DNA of 64,000 nucleotides, taken from assembly GCA_002840055.1 (NCBI GenBank), contig PGZJ01000003.1, positions 405,784-469,783 on the forward strand, given 5' to 3'. The stretch is from Gammaproteobacteria bacterium HGW-Gammaproteobacteria-11 (GTDB lineage Bacteria; Pseudomonadota; Gammaproteobacteria; Pseudomonadales; Pseudomonadaceae). The stretch's first letter is position 1. Every line of letters begins with the position of its first letter. The translations under genes and the position numbers were made by a program. Shown one piece after another: positions 18,346 to 25,300 of this stretch. The notes beneath the pieces are model-generated. The model was given only the letters and a program-made list of their open reading frames with translations. It ran no database searches and was not told where the DNA came from.

Positions 18346-18888
18346 ATGAGCCTGAAAGATCACTTTGAGCTGCTGGCTACATACAATCAGAGGATGAACT
18401 CAAGGGTTTATGAGGCCGCAAGTCAGCTCTCTGACCTCGATTTAGCCAAAGACCGTGGCGCCTTCTTCGGCTCCATCCTGGGAACCCTGAATCATATACT
18501 TGTTGGTGACACTATCTGGCTCAACCGGTTTGCTACACATCCGTCTTGCATTACCTCGTTGCGCGAGGTTGCTGATCTTCCAAAACCGACCAGCCTGGAT
18601 CAGATAATCTTCAACGATCTTGATCGACTTTCTGAGCACCGGATCTGGTTGGATAAGCAGATTATCGGCTGGATAGCCGGTTTATCCGACGGTGACATGG
18701 ATTACCTCCTCAGCTATAGCAATAGCAAAGGGGTGCCTGCCAGCAAACGGTTTTCGAGCCTGGTCCTTCACTTCTTTAATCATCAGACCCACCACCGGGG
18801 CCAGATTTCGACCTTGTTGTTACAGGCAGGGGTGGATATTGGAGTCACTGACCTGTTGGTTCAGATTCCGGACCAGACTCATGTATAA
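18346..18888 (+). CDS. DinB-family (YfiT-like) protein
   Basis: The 180-residue protein fits the DinB four-helix bundle with three metal-ligand histidines: LNHILVGD (near residue 49), LHFFNHQTHHRGQ (near residue 140) and the N-terminal helix LKDHFELLATYNQRMN. Family members include thiol transferases (bacillithiol, mycothiol) and many uncharacterised metalloproteins. The ATG at 18346 was chosen because it gives the standard N-terminus and follows attC7 by 15 bp; the frame from 18313 would overlap the attC core. Confidence 0.85.
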   Translation: MSLKDHFELLATYNQRMNSRVYEAASQLSDLDLAKDRGAFFGSILGTLNHILVGDTIWLNRFATHPSCITSLREVADLPKPTSLDQIIFNDLDRLSEHRIWLDKQIIGWIAGLSDGDMDYLLSYSNSKGVPASKRFSSLVLHFFNHQTHHRGQISTLLLQAGVDIGVTDLLVQIPDQTHV

Positions 18889-18960
18889 CCAGCTGCTGTC
18901 TTCGGACAACTTCCCCACCGTAACGCGGCTCCAAAATTGCCGAAAAGATCTGCGTTAGTT
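18883..18960 (+). other. attC site 8
   Basis: Left core GTATAAC overlaps the DinB stop; right core GTTAGTT at 18954. The centre has CTTCGGACAACTTCC and AACGCGGCTCC, which pair imperfectly. About 78 bp. Confidence 0.75.
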
Positions 18961-18973
18961 TTACAGGTTTGCT

Positions 18974-19282
18974 ATGAAGATTGCTCTCCTAATCCTTTCT
19001 ATGGTCGTTTTTTGGTCTTGCGCCGTTGCTTCATACATTGTTTGGGGCTACGGATGGAAGGCCTCAGCGGATATTGATCAGTATCTTCACAAAACAGCCG
19101 AGTCCGCCGCTTATGGCCACCATAGCGATCATGTGACTCTGGAAGTGACCAGCACAATAGAAAAGGATCAGGCGGTAGCTGTTCTATATGACAAATATGG
19201 TAAGGACTATTGGGCATGCTATGTTAGGACGCCTGATTTTCGGTTTGGTTGGATGGTTTGCACAGATCTCACAGCATACTAA
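18974..19282 (+). CDS. Small membrane-anchored or exported cassette protein (102 aa)
   Basis: It starts with a hydrophobic helix (ALLILSMVVFWSCAVASYIVW, residues 4-24) that is either an uncleaved anchor or a signal peptide. A soluble part of about 75 residues follows with two cysteines in the second half (YWACYVRTPD, GWMVCTDL) that could pair in the periplasm. No family recognised. AGG lies upstream of ATG 18974 and the stop merges into the left core of attC9. Confidence 0.7.
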   Translation: MKIALLILSMVVFWSCAVASYIVWGYGWKASADIDQYLHKTAESAAYGHHSDHVTLEVTSTIEKDQAVAVLYDKYGKDYWACYVRTPDFRFGWMVCTDLTAY

Positions 19283-19379
19283 TAATCGACTGTTGTCGCG
19301 TTTCCTAGACTGGGACGGCCTTTCCGCCGCTACGCGGCTACAAGTCCGTGATCTTGCACCCCTTAACCAAACGTCAAAT
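19276..19379 (+). other. attC site 9, degenerate cores
   Basis: The body contains TTTCCGCCGCTACGCGGCTACAAG, seen here as the arm CCGC/GCGG with TTT and ACAAG flanks, the same type as attC1. The left core reads TACTAAT and the right core GTCAAAT (19373), so both depart from consensus. Recombination here is doubtful. Confidence 0.6.
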
Positions 19380-19384
19380 GCCTT

Positions 19385-19714
19385 ATGGAATCTGAAATTA
19401 TTGCGTTTGTATCCGAATTTACTCGCGTAAATGCGGAGAAAATATCACCCGACACGTTGATCAATTTTGATCTAGGTGTCGACGGAGATGATGGGGCTGA
19501 GCTGCTAGAGGCGTTCTCAGCTCGGTTTGGCGTAGACCTTAGCTCAATATCTGAAACTTATTTTGGCCCCGAAGGGCTTCCGGTAGGTTTTCTGCTTCTC
19601 TGGCCGTACTATTTATACAGACGAATCAAAGGCTACAAACCTAAAGGTCTCGCTCCGTTATCGGTAGGGCAGCTCATAAAGTCAGCTGAATCCGGAAAAT
19701 GGGCCAGTATGTGA
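19385..19714 (+). CDS. DUF1493-family acyl-carrier-like protein
   Basis: The 109-residue protein matches the DUF1493 pattern: DTLINFDLGVDGDDGAELLEAFSARFGVDLS, then YFGPEGL and a basic hydrophobic tail. The fold is expected to resemble acyl carrier proteins, but where ACPs have the phosphopantetheine serine (D-S-L) this protein has D-D-G, so it is unlikely to carry an acyl chain. Function unknown. The start, ATG 19385, is 6 bp from the degenerate attC9 core. The hydrophobic segment VGFLLLWPYYLYRRI near residue 73 could associate with the membrane. Confidence 0.8.
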   Translation: MESEIIAFVSEFTRVNAEKISPDTLINFDLGVDGDDGAELLEAFSARFGVDLSSISETYFGPEGLPVGFLLLWPYYLYRRIKGYKPKGLAPLSVGQLIKSAESGKWASM

Positions 19715-19772
19715 CAAGTGCATCAAATTCGTTCCGGCTCGGAAGGGTCTTAACCGGACAGACTTGTTAAGC
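19710..19772 (+). other. attC site 10 (last recognisable)
   Basis: ACAAGT near 19713 pairs with ACTTGT near 19763, the inner part has CCGG arms (GTTCCGGCTC, TAACCGGACAG), and the right core is GTTAAGC at 19766-19772. The left core (GTGACA) is degenerate. Confidence 0.72.
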
Positions 19773-19822
19773 CGCAGTTTATGTAAGTCTACGCAGCATA
19801 GAATAACAATAGGACGTTTCCC

Positions 19823-20206
19823 ATGATTTACGATGACTTCATTCGACAAGCCCTGCTTGCTGCAACAGCTGCCATATTCCTTATTTTTGCCCTATGGGCG
19901 GCTTTCAGGCCGAACGCCTTGGCCTTATTGATGGGGTATAGGCTGGAAGGCAACAATGCATACAGCGAGTTTCACGCGATCTATGTAGGTATCTTTACCG
20001 CGCAATTTTTGTTGTGCGTGTTCGCCATTACCCGCATCCAGGACGCAGCCATCGGCGATCTGGTGGCGATTTTCCTCTTGAGCCAGCCCGTTGGCCGCGT
20101 ACTGGCCGCTATTAAAAAGGGCTTGCCAACAGGCTTCATGCTATTGCTTTTCATCGCGGAGATAGTTGGTGGCACCCTGCTTCTGGCAGTGAGGCCGGGT
20201 GGTTAA
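19823..20206 (+). CDS. Small integral membrane protein, DUF4345-like
   Basis: 127 residues with four hydrophobic helices: about residues 8-27, 49-67, 73-90 and 100-122. The pattern resembles DUF4345 membrane proteins (EFHAIYVGIFTAQF, an N-A-Y-S-E-F element after helix 1). AGGACG precedes ATG 19823. It lies 50 bp after the last attC right core and its stop is 9 bp before the next gene. These two genes are therefore either a final two-gene cassette that has lost its attC or resident flanking DNA. Confidence 0.75.
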   Translation: MIYDDFIRQALLAATAAIFLIFALWAAFRPNALALLMGYRLEGNNAYSEFHAIYVGIFTAQFLLCVFAITRIQDAAIGDLVAIFLLSQPVGRVLAAIKKGLPTGFMLLLFIAEIVGGTLLLAVRPGG

Positions 20207-20215
20207 GCATGTTTT

Positions 20216-20725
20216 ATGACGACGCCAGATACCTCAGCAGCTCACCCTTTAATTAAGTGCAAACTGGCGATGATGGATCACGATAAATTCCGGACCTTGG
20301 TCAAGCAGCTCTATGTGACAGTCAACGAGTTGGAAGCCCTGTTCCCGGGCAGACACTTTACGCCGGATGGTCATATGGTTGGCAGTTTGGGTGAATGTCT
20401 TGTGGCTGATGCATACAATCTCGAACTCAAGACGGCATCAAACAAAGGCTATGATGCTGTCACTGAATATGGCTTGGAAGTTGAGATAAAGGCTACGCAA
20501 TCAAGCGCTGTTGCATTTCGGAGCCAGCCACAGCATACGATCATCATCAAGATTCTGCCCGATGGCACATTCGAGGAAATCTACAACGGGCCTGGAGGCC
20601 TTATTTGGGAGCAGTTCAAAGGGAAGCCGCTACCGAGCAACGGTCAGTTTCAGATTTCTCTCAACAAACTTCGGCAACTCAATCAAACAGTGTCCCCAGC
20701 AGACCGCGTACCAAGAACAAATTAA
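20216..20725 (+). CDS. DUF6998-like protein with a PD-(D/E)XK nuclease-type core
   Basis: A 169-residue protein with a restriction-endonuclease-like arrangement: E60 (GSLGECLVADAYNL), D80 (NKGYDAVTEYG) and E90-I-K92 (LEVEIKATQ), spaced as in E...D-x9-E-x-K active sites. The rest (SSAVAFRSQPQHTIIIKILPDGTFEEIYNGPGGLIW, read as separate short motifs) matches uncharacterised DUF6998 proteins. The start may be ATG 20216 or 20273. No partner methylase is present. The gene converges on the ubiquitin-barrel gene. A defence-type nuclease is plausible but unproven. Confidence 0.75.
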   Translation: MTTPDTSAAHPLIKCKLAMMDHDKFRTLVKQLYVTVNELEALFPGRHFTPDGHMVGSLGECLVADAYNLELKTASNKGYDAVTEYGLEVEIKATQSSAVAFRSQPQHTIIIKILPDGTFEEIYNGPGGLIWEQFKGKPLPSNGQFQISLNKLRQLNQTVSPADRVPRTN

Positions 20726-20753
20726 TCAGGCGCAGCGGTGCGCGGTATGACCT

Positions 20754-20786
20754 GAAAAAACCGGGATCAGCCTTGCCGACCCCGGC
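20754..20786 (-). terminator. Rho-independent terminator of the ubiquitin-barrel gene
   Basis: Read on the minus strand: CCGGGG, a loop of about 15 nt, CCCGG, then six T residues. It lies 16 bp past the stop codon of the 20802 gene and just beyond the end of the convergent 20216 gene. Confidence 0.85.
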
Positions 20787-20801
20787 CCACTCCAGTTCGC
20801 T

Positions 20802-22046
20802 CTACAGCGACATATTCCACGACAGCGCCAACCAGATATCCGGGTCCTGGCCGCCGGTGGTGGTGTTGGCACTGAATCTCAGGCTACTGCTCGCGTAGTT
20901 GAATACGGCGCCGGTTGACCAGTGCATCCAGGTACGGTCATCACGGCCGCCATCTACCCTGAAGGGCTGCCCGCCATTGATACCCGAAACGCTCGGGGCG
21001 CTGTTGTTGAAGCGGTGCACGCCCTCTGCTCCGGCGATCAAGGCCAGTCGCGGAGTCAGGGGATAGCGGGCGTTGACGCCAAGGCGTGACTCGCTGACGG
21101 CCTGTCTGCTGCTGGCAAAATAGGCAGGCAGAGCGCCGGACTCCTCGGTGTAGCTGTCAACCTGGGTCTCGATCCAGGACAGATCCACAAAGGGCGAAAA
21201 GTCGGTGCCATAGGCATGCAGGGCGTTTTCCCAATCGAGTCTGGCGCGCAGGGCCCAGGTGTCGGTCCGGGTGTCACCCTTGGAGGCATCCAGTGTAAGG
21301 CCGTTGCTGTAACCACGCAGTGCGTCGGCGTTGGCGTGGTTGTAGTACAGCGTGGCCGTGGCCCACAGGTCAGGGTTGAGGCTGTGCAACGGGGTGATGA
21401 GTTCAAGCAGCAGGTATTGACCGTCCAGTTCCTGCCGGCCGTTGAACGGCGTCTGCTGTTTGCTCCTGGACTTGCCAACCGCAAGGCCAATTTGTGTGCG
21501 GGTTGCGTTCAATACCTTGCATCCGCCAATCTCGGCCAGCGCCTGGGCGTCATTGTTACCACCCAGGTTGCTGCCACCCCAGTCGCCAGCCGCCCAGATG
21601 CAATGATCCGTGCCCGGCGCAGCGCGCATATCCAGCGGATGACCATGGTTGCCATGCAACACCAGTGCAGCCGTGTTGGTGGCGGCTACGGAAATCTGTG
21701 CCTGGCCTGCCAGGCTCTGGGAGTAGGTCGCCAGATTGAAGACCGGTGCACTCACCAGCTGCAAGGTAGATTCCTTCTGGATGTCGTAATCAGACAGTGT
21801 GAAGCCATCCTCCAGTTGCTGGCCAGCAAAGAACAGGCGCTGATTCTCAGGGGCAATGCCCTCTTTTTCCTGAATGATGGATCTGACGTTCTCGATGGTG
21901 TCGTTTGCCTCCACTTCAAACCCGATAAGCTTACCCCCGTCAATTCTGACAAAAATCTGCATGGCCAGCGCCTGGGAGGACAACACGCACGCCAAGACAA
22001 ACACTGATAGGCGCGCGAGCGGCGCCCGTGACAAGATCGACAGCAT
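20802..22046 (-). CDS. Exported ubiquitin-domain protein with C-terminal autotransporter-type beta-barrel
   Basis: 414 residues in three parts. Residues 1-28 are a Sec signal peptide ending SSQALA, so cleavage after Ala28 would make the Met of the next domain the new N-terminus. Residues 29-98 align with eukaryotic ubiquitin without a gap, with about 49 of 70 positions identical by eye: MQIFV, DTIENV, KEGI, QRL, FAG, QLEDG, TLSDY, IQKESTL. Lysines equivalent to K11, K33 and K63 are kept; K6, K27, K29 and K48 are replaced, L8 is Asp, I44 is Phe, and the C-terminal RLRGG is absent. The rest is an autotransporter-like barrel (Cys pair [12 protein letters not shown] ... EIGGCKV, then alternating strands to SWNMSL). 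Start 22046 has GAGG 7 nt upstream. Predicted: ubiquitin fold displayed at, or anchored to, the outer membrane. Confidence 0.9.
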   Translation of the reverse strand: MLSILSRAPLARLSVFVLACVLSSQALAMQIFVRIDGGKLIGFEVEANDTIENVRSIIQEKEGIAPENQRLFFAGQQLEDGFTLSDYDIQKESTLQLVSAPVFNLATYSQSLAGQAQISVAATNTAALVLHGNHGHPLDMRAAPGTDHCIWAAGDWGGSNLGGNNDAQALAEIGGCKVLNATRTQIGLAVGKSRSKQQTPFNGRQELDGQYLLLELITPLHSLNPDLWATATLYYNHANADALRGYSNGLTLDASKGDTRTDTWALRARLDWENALHAYGTDFSPFVDLSWIETQVDSYTEESGALPAYFASSRQAVSESRLGVNARYPLTPRLALIAGAEGVHRFNNSAPSVSGINGGQPFRVDGGRDDRTWMHWSTGAVFNYASSSLRFSANTTTGGQDPDIWLALSWNMSL

Positions 22047-22380
22047 GACTGATCCTCGGGAGTGAACTGCAATAAAGGTCAGCCACAATAACGGCGCTCT
22101 ATCCAAGGATTCAACATAATTAGCAATGCCTTAATTACCCCTGAACAACGCCCTTGCGCCTTCTGGCAGCCCGCCAGCACCGAATACTGGCAGAATAGTA
22201 TTTAGCCGTGTAAGGTATTCGGGTCTTTTTACCGCCAATCTTGCCCTAAAGAAGACAATCACAGACGAATAAAACATTCGCTCAAAAAGGAAGCAGTGCC
22301 TGAAGCCCCGTTTTTTTGTCGCCCTGCATCGGGTTTGACAGAAGCGCGCTGCCACTCAGGCCCTTTTAAGGATAAATATC
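22047..22380. promoter_or_regulatory. Divergent intergenic region between the two autotransporter-type genes
   Basis: About 330 bp that must carry promoters for both the ubiquitin-barrel gene (leftward) and the large autotransporter (rightward). An AT-rich palindromic element, TAATTA ... TAATTA, lies near 22118-22138 and could be an operator. AAGGATAAATATC precedes the rightward ATG. No gene is seen inside. Confidence 0.5.
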
Positions 22381-25300
22381 ATGCGCCGCCCCTCCCCAGC
22401 CCGTCCGGCCTGCACTGTGCAAGCCAGCGTACAGCCGCGTTTCAGCCGCACCCTTCTGGCCCTGTTTATCGCTACCGGGGCCACCGTTGCCTTACCCAAT
22501 ACCAGCAAAGCCGCGGATTTGTCGTGGGATACCAACGCAGGCAATACCGCTGTGGACGGTGGCACGGGCACCTGGGATGCCGCAACCGCGAACTGGACAA
22601 GTGACGCCGGGGCAACCAATCAGGCATGGGGCGCGGGGGATAATGCGGTCTTCGGCGGCACGGCGGGGACAGTTACCGTGAGTGGCACGCAGGCCGTCGA
22701 TTACATCACGGTGCAAACAGGGGGTTATGCGCTGCAAGGCGGTGCGTTGACCTTCAGCACGACCAATGCCTCGGGCGTCACGGTGGAAACCGGCACGACG
22801 ACGATTTCAACTGACCTGACATCCACCAACGGGTTCAACAAGGCCGGTGATGGCACCCTGGTGTTGTCGGGCACGAATTCGCTGGCCGGTACCTTGGACG
22901 TATCACGTGGCAACCTGACAGCGACGAACGCCAATGCGCTGTCCGGCGTATCGAGCTTTGTCATGCAAAGCACCAACAGTGCACTGAATGTCGATCTGGG
23001 TGGCGCGACACTGTCGGTCGATTTCTTCACCGTCAATTCGCCGGGCAGCAGCAGCCTGAATAACGGCACAGTCTCGATTTCCGGCCTTGGTCAGCTAGGG
23101 TATTCGACCATTAATGCGGTATTGGCCGGATCAGGCGAGCTGCGCAAGGTACTGCCTTACCTTACGACCCTGAACGGTGTGAACACCCTGACTGGCCCGG
23201 TCAACGTCAACGAAGGCCAGTTGGCTATCGGGGCCACGGGCAGCCTGCTGAACACCTCGGGCATCACCATTGCCGCAGCGGGTACGCTGAATATCAACGG
23301 TGCCGGCGGCAACGCCATCAGCGATACCGGCACGATAAACAACAGTGGCAATCTGATCCTGACCGGCAGCAATGAAACCCTGGGTTCGATCTTTGGCAGC
23401 GGCAACATCAACCTGAACAACAACACCCTGACAACCGGCGATGCGGCCAACGCCGAGATCGCGGGCGTGATCTCCGGCAGCGGTAATCTGATCAAACGCG
23501 GGAGCGGTACCCTGACGCTCACCGGCACCAACACGGCAACCGGGACCTTGACCACCAGCGCCGGAACCACAGTGCTGTCGGGCAGCTGGGCCGGCGATGT
23601 GCAGAACAATGCCAATTTCAATCTCATCGGCACATCCACGGTGAACGGCACCGTCCATAACAACAGTACCGGGTCCATCACCAATAACGGTGGCGGTAAC
23701 GTGACCCTGACTGGCCTGTCCAACTTTATTGCCAACGGCGCTATTGGCAGTGCAGCCGGCTCCATTACCGTCAATACCGATAATCTGACCTATCGCAACG
23801 GTCACAATGAAATCGGCAACGTCAGCTTCGCTGTTTCCGACACTATCACCGAGGAACGCACAACCGGGCCGACCTGGCAGGGCACCGGTTTCACCTCGAA
23901 TTTTGCGACGGCTGAGGATGGGGTTTTCACCACAGGGGGCGATTTCACCACCACCGGCGGCTTTACCCATGACAGTAGCGCCGCGCTGACCGTCAGCAGC
24001 GGCGACACCATGACGGTCAGTTCATTGACCAACACGACCGGCTCGGTGATCAACCTGCAAACCAATGCCAGCCTGGTGGGGACCGGCAACACCACCAACA
24101 ATGCTGGAACGGTCAATGTCGCCGGAGGCGGATCGCTGGTCGAGCTGACGGGTGATTACAACAATCTTGCCACCGGGGTGGTGAATTTCAACGATGCCGC
24201 CGCCAAGGATTTTGACGTGCAGGCTGGTGTGATCAACAACGATGGCACACTGAATTTCAATGCCGGCACCACCACGGTCAACTCCGGTGGTGGCGCAATC
24301 CAGAACAACGCAACAGGCGACATCAATATCGCCGATGGCGCGACGCTGAACGCCTCGGGTGACACGATCACGAATGCCGGCAGCATCGACATGGCCGGTA
24401 CGAGCTCTTCATTGACCGTCGGCACACTGACCAATAACACCGGTGGCACGGTCAATGCTCAAGGCACGCTCACAGGAACAGTCGTAAACCAGGGCAGTGG
24501 CGACTTCAACATCACGGGCAATATGATTTCCTTGAGCCTGGATATCACCAATACGGACACTGCAACGCTTGATGCAGGCGCCGGCACTATAACCATCATG
24601 CGCAACCTGACCAACACCACGACCAGCGGCACGGGCGTGACTGTCGCGACCGGAGCGGGACTGAATGCGGCGGTTATTCAGAATGGCCTGGCCAATGGCT
24701 CTGCCGCATCGCTGATCACCAATAACGGCGGCTTGTACAGCGACACTTCGATCACCAACCACGCAGGCGCGACACTGAACTCGAACACCGCCAACAGCCT
24801 GGTCGCCTATGAGAACAGCCTGACCAATAACGGCACGGTGAACATGCAAGGCCGGATTGGCGGTCAGTCGGTGATCAACAGCGGCGCTGGGGCGACGTTC
24901 AATGTTGTAGGCAATCTGAACGCCATCAATACCAATCCACTGAATGCCTTCACAAACCAGAACAGTGCCGTGCTGAACGTCAGCGGCGGGACATTCTGGG
25001 TCGATGCGCTGACCAATACATCCGGCGGTACAGGCACCTCGCTGTCGACTGCAGGTGTACAGGTTGCCGCCGATGGTGGTCTGGTGGTGGCCGGCGCGCT
25101 CAACAATAACGCTGTAGGCACGCTGAACAATGCCGGCAGCATCAATGCCGACAGCATTACCAACGCCGTTGGCTCAACGCTGGTGTCCAGTGGCACCTTG
25201 GACACCACGTCCGCTGCAAGCAACGCCATTAATAATCTGGGCACCATGAACATCGGGGCAACAGGGGTTGCACTGGGCGGGCTGGATAACAGCGGCACGC

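Larger units (their letters stand above)
13605..19772 (+). mobile_element. Integron gene-cassette array without an integrase in the window (CALIN-type)
   Basis: Nine same-strand gene units are each followed by a 60-105 bp imperfect palindrome. Each starts with a YAAC-type core overlapping or just after the stop codon and ends with a GTTRRRY-type core just before the next gene. Cores seen at the right ends: GTTATGC (14530), GTTATAA (15096), GTTATGA (16136), GTTATGC (16854), GTTATAT (17221), GTTATAC (18324), GTTAGTT (18954) and GTTAAGC (19766); two more are degenerate (17780 and 19373). The region is visibly more AT-rich than its flanks. No intI gene is present, so it is a cluster of attC sites lacking integrase, or the distal part of an array that has lost it. 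Confidence 0.88.

Noticed and set aside
21984..21995. Possible lipobox (V-L-A-C) in the ubiquitin-barrel signal peptide
   Set aside because: The residue at -2 is unusual for a lipobox and a good signal peptidase I site follows eight residues later; a barrel protein also needs no lipid anchor.
21216..22007. 263-codon plus-strand frame opposite the ubiquitin-barrel gene
   Set aside because: No motifs. The minus strand encodes the clear signal peptide, ubiquitin and barrel, and has ribosome site and terminator.
23131..23970. Several long minus-strand frames opposite the large autotransporter
   Set aside because: They reflect the repetitive composition of the passenger; no start signals or families.
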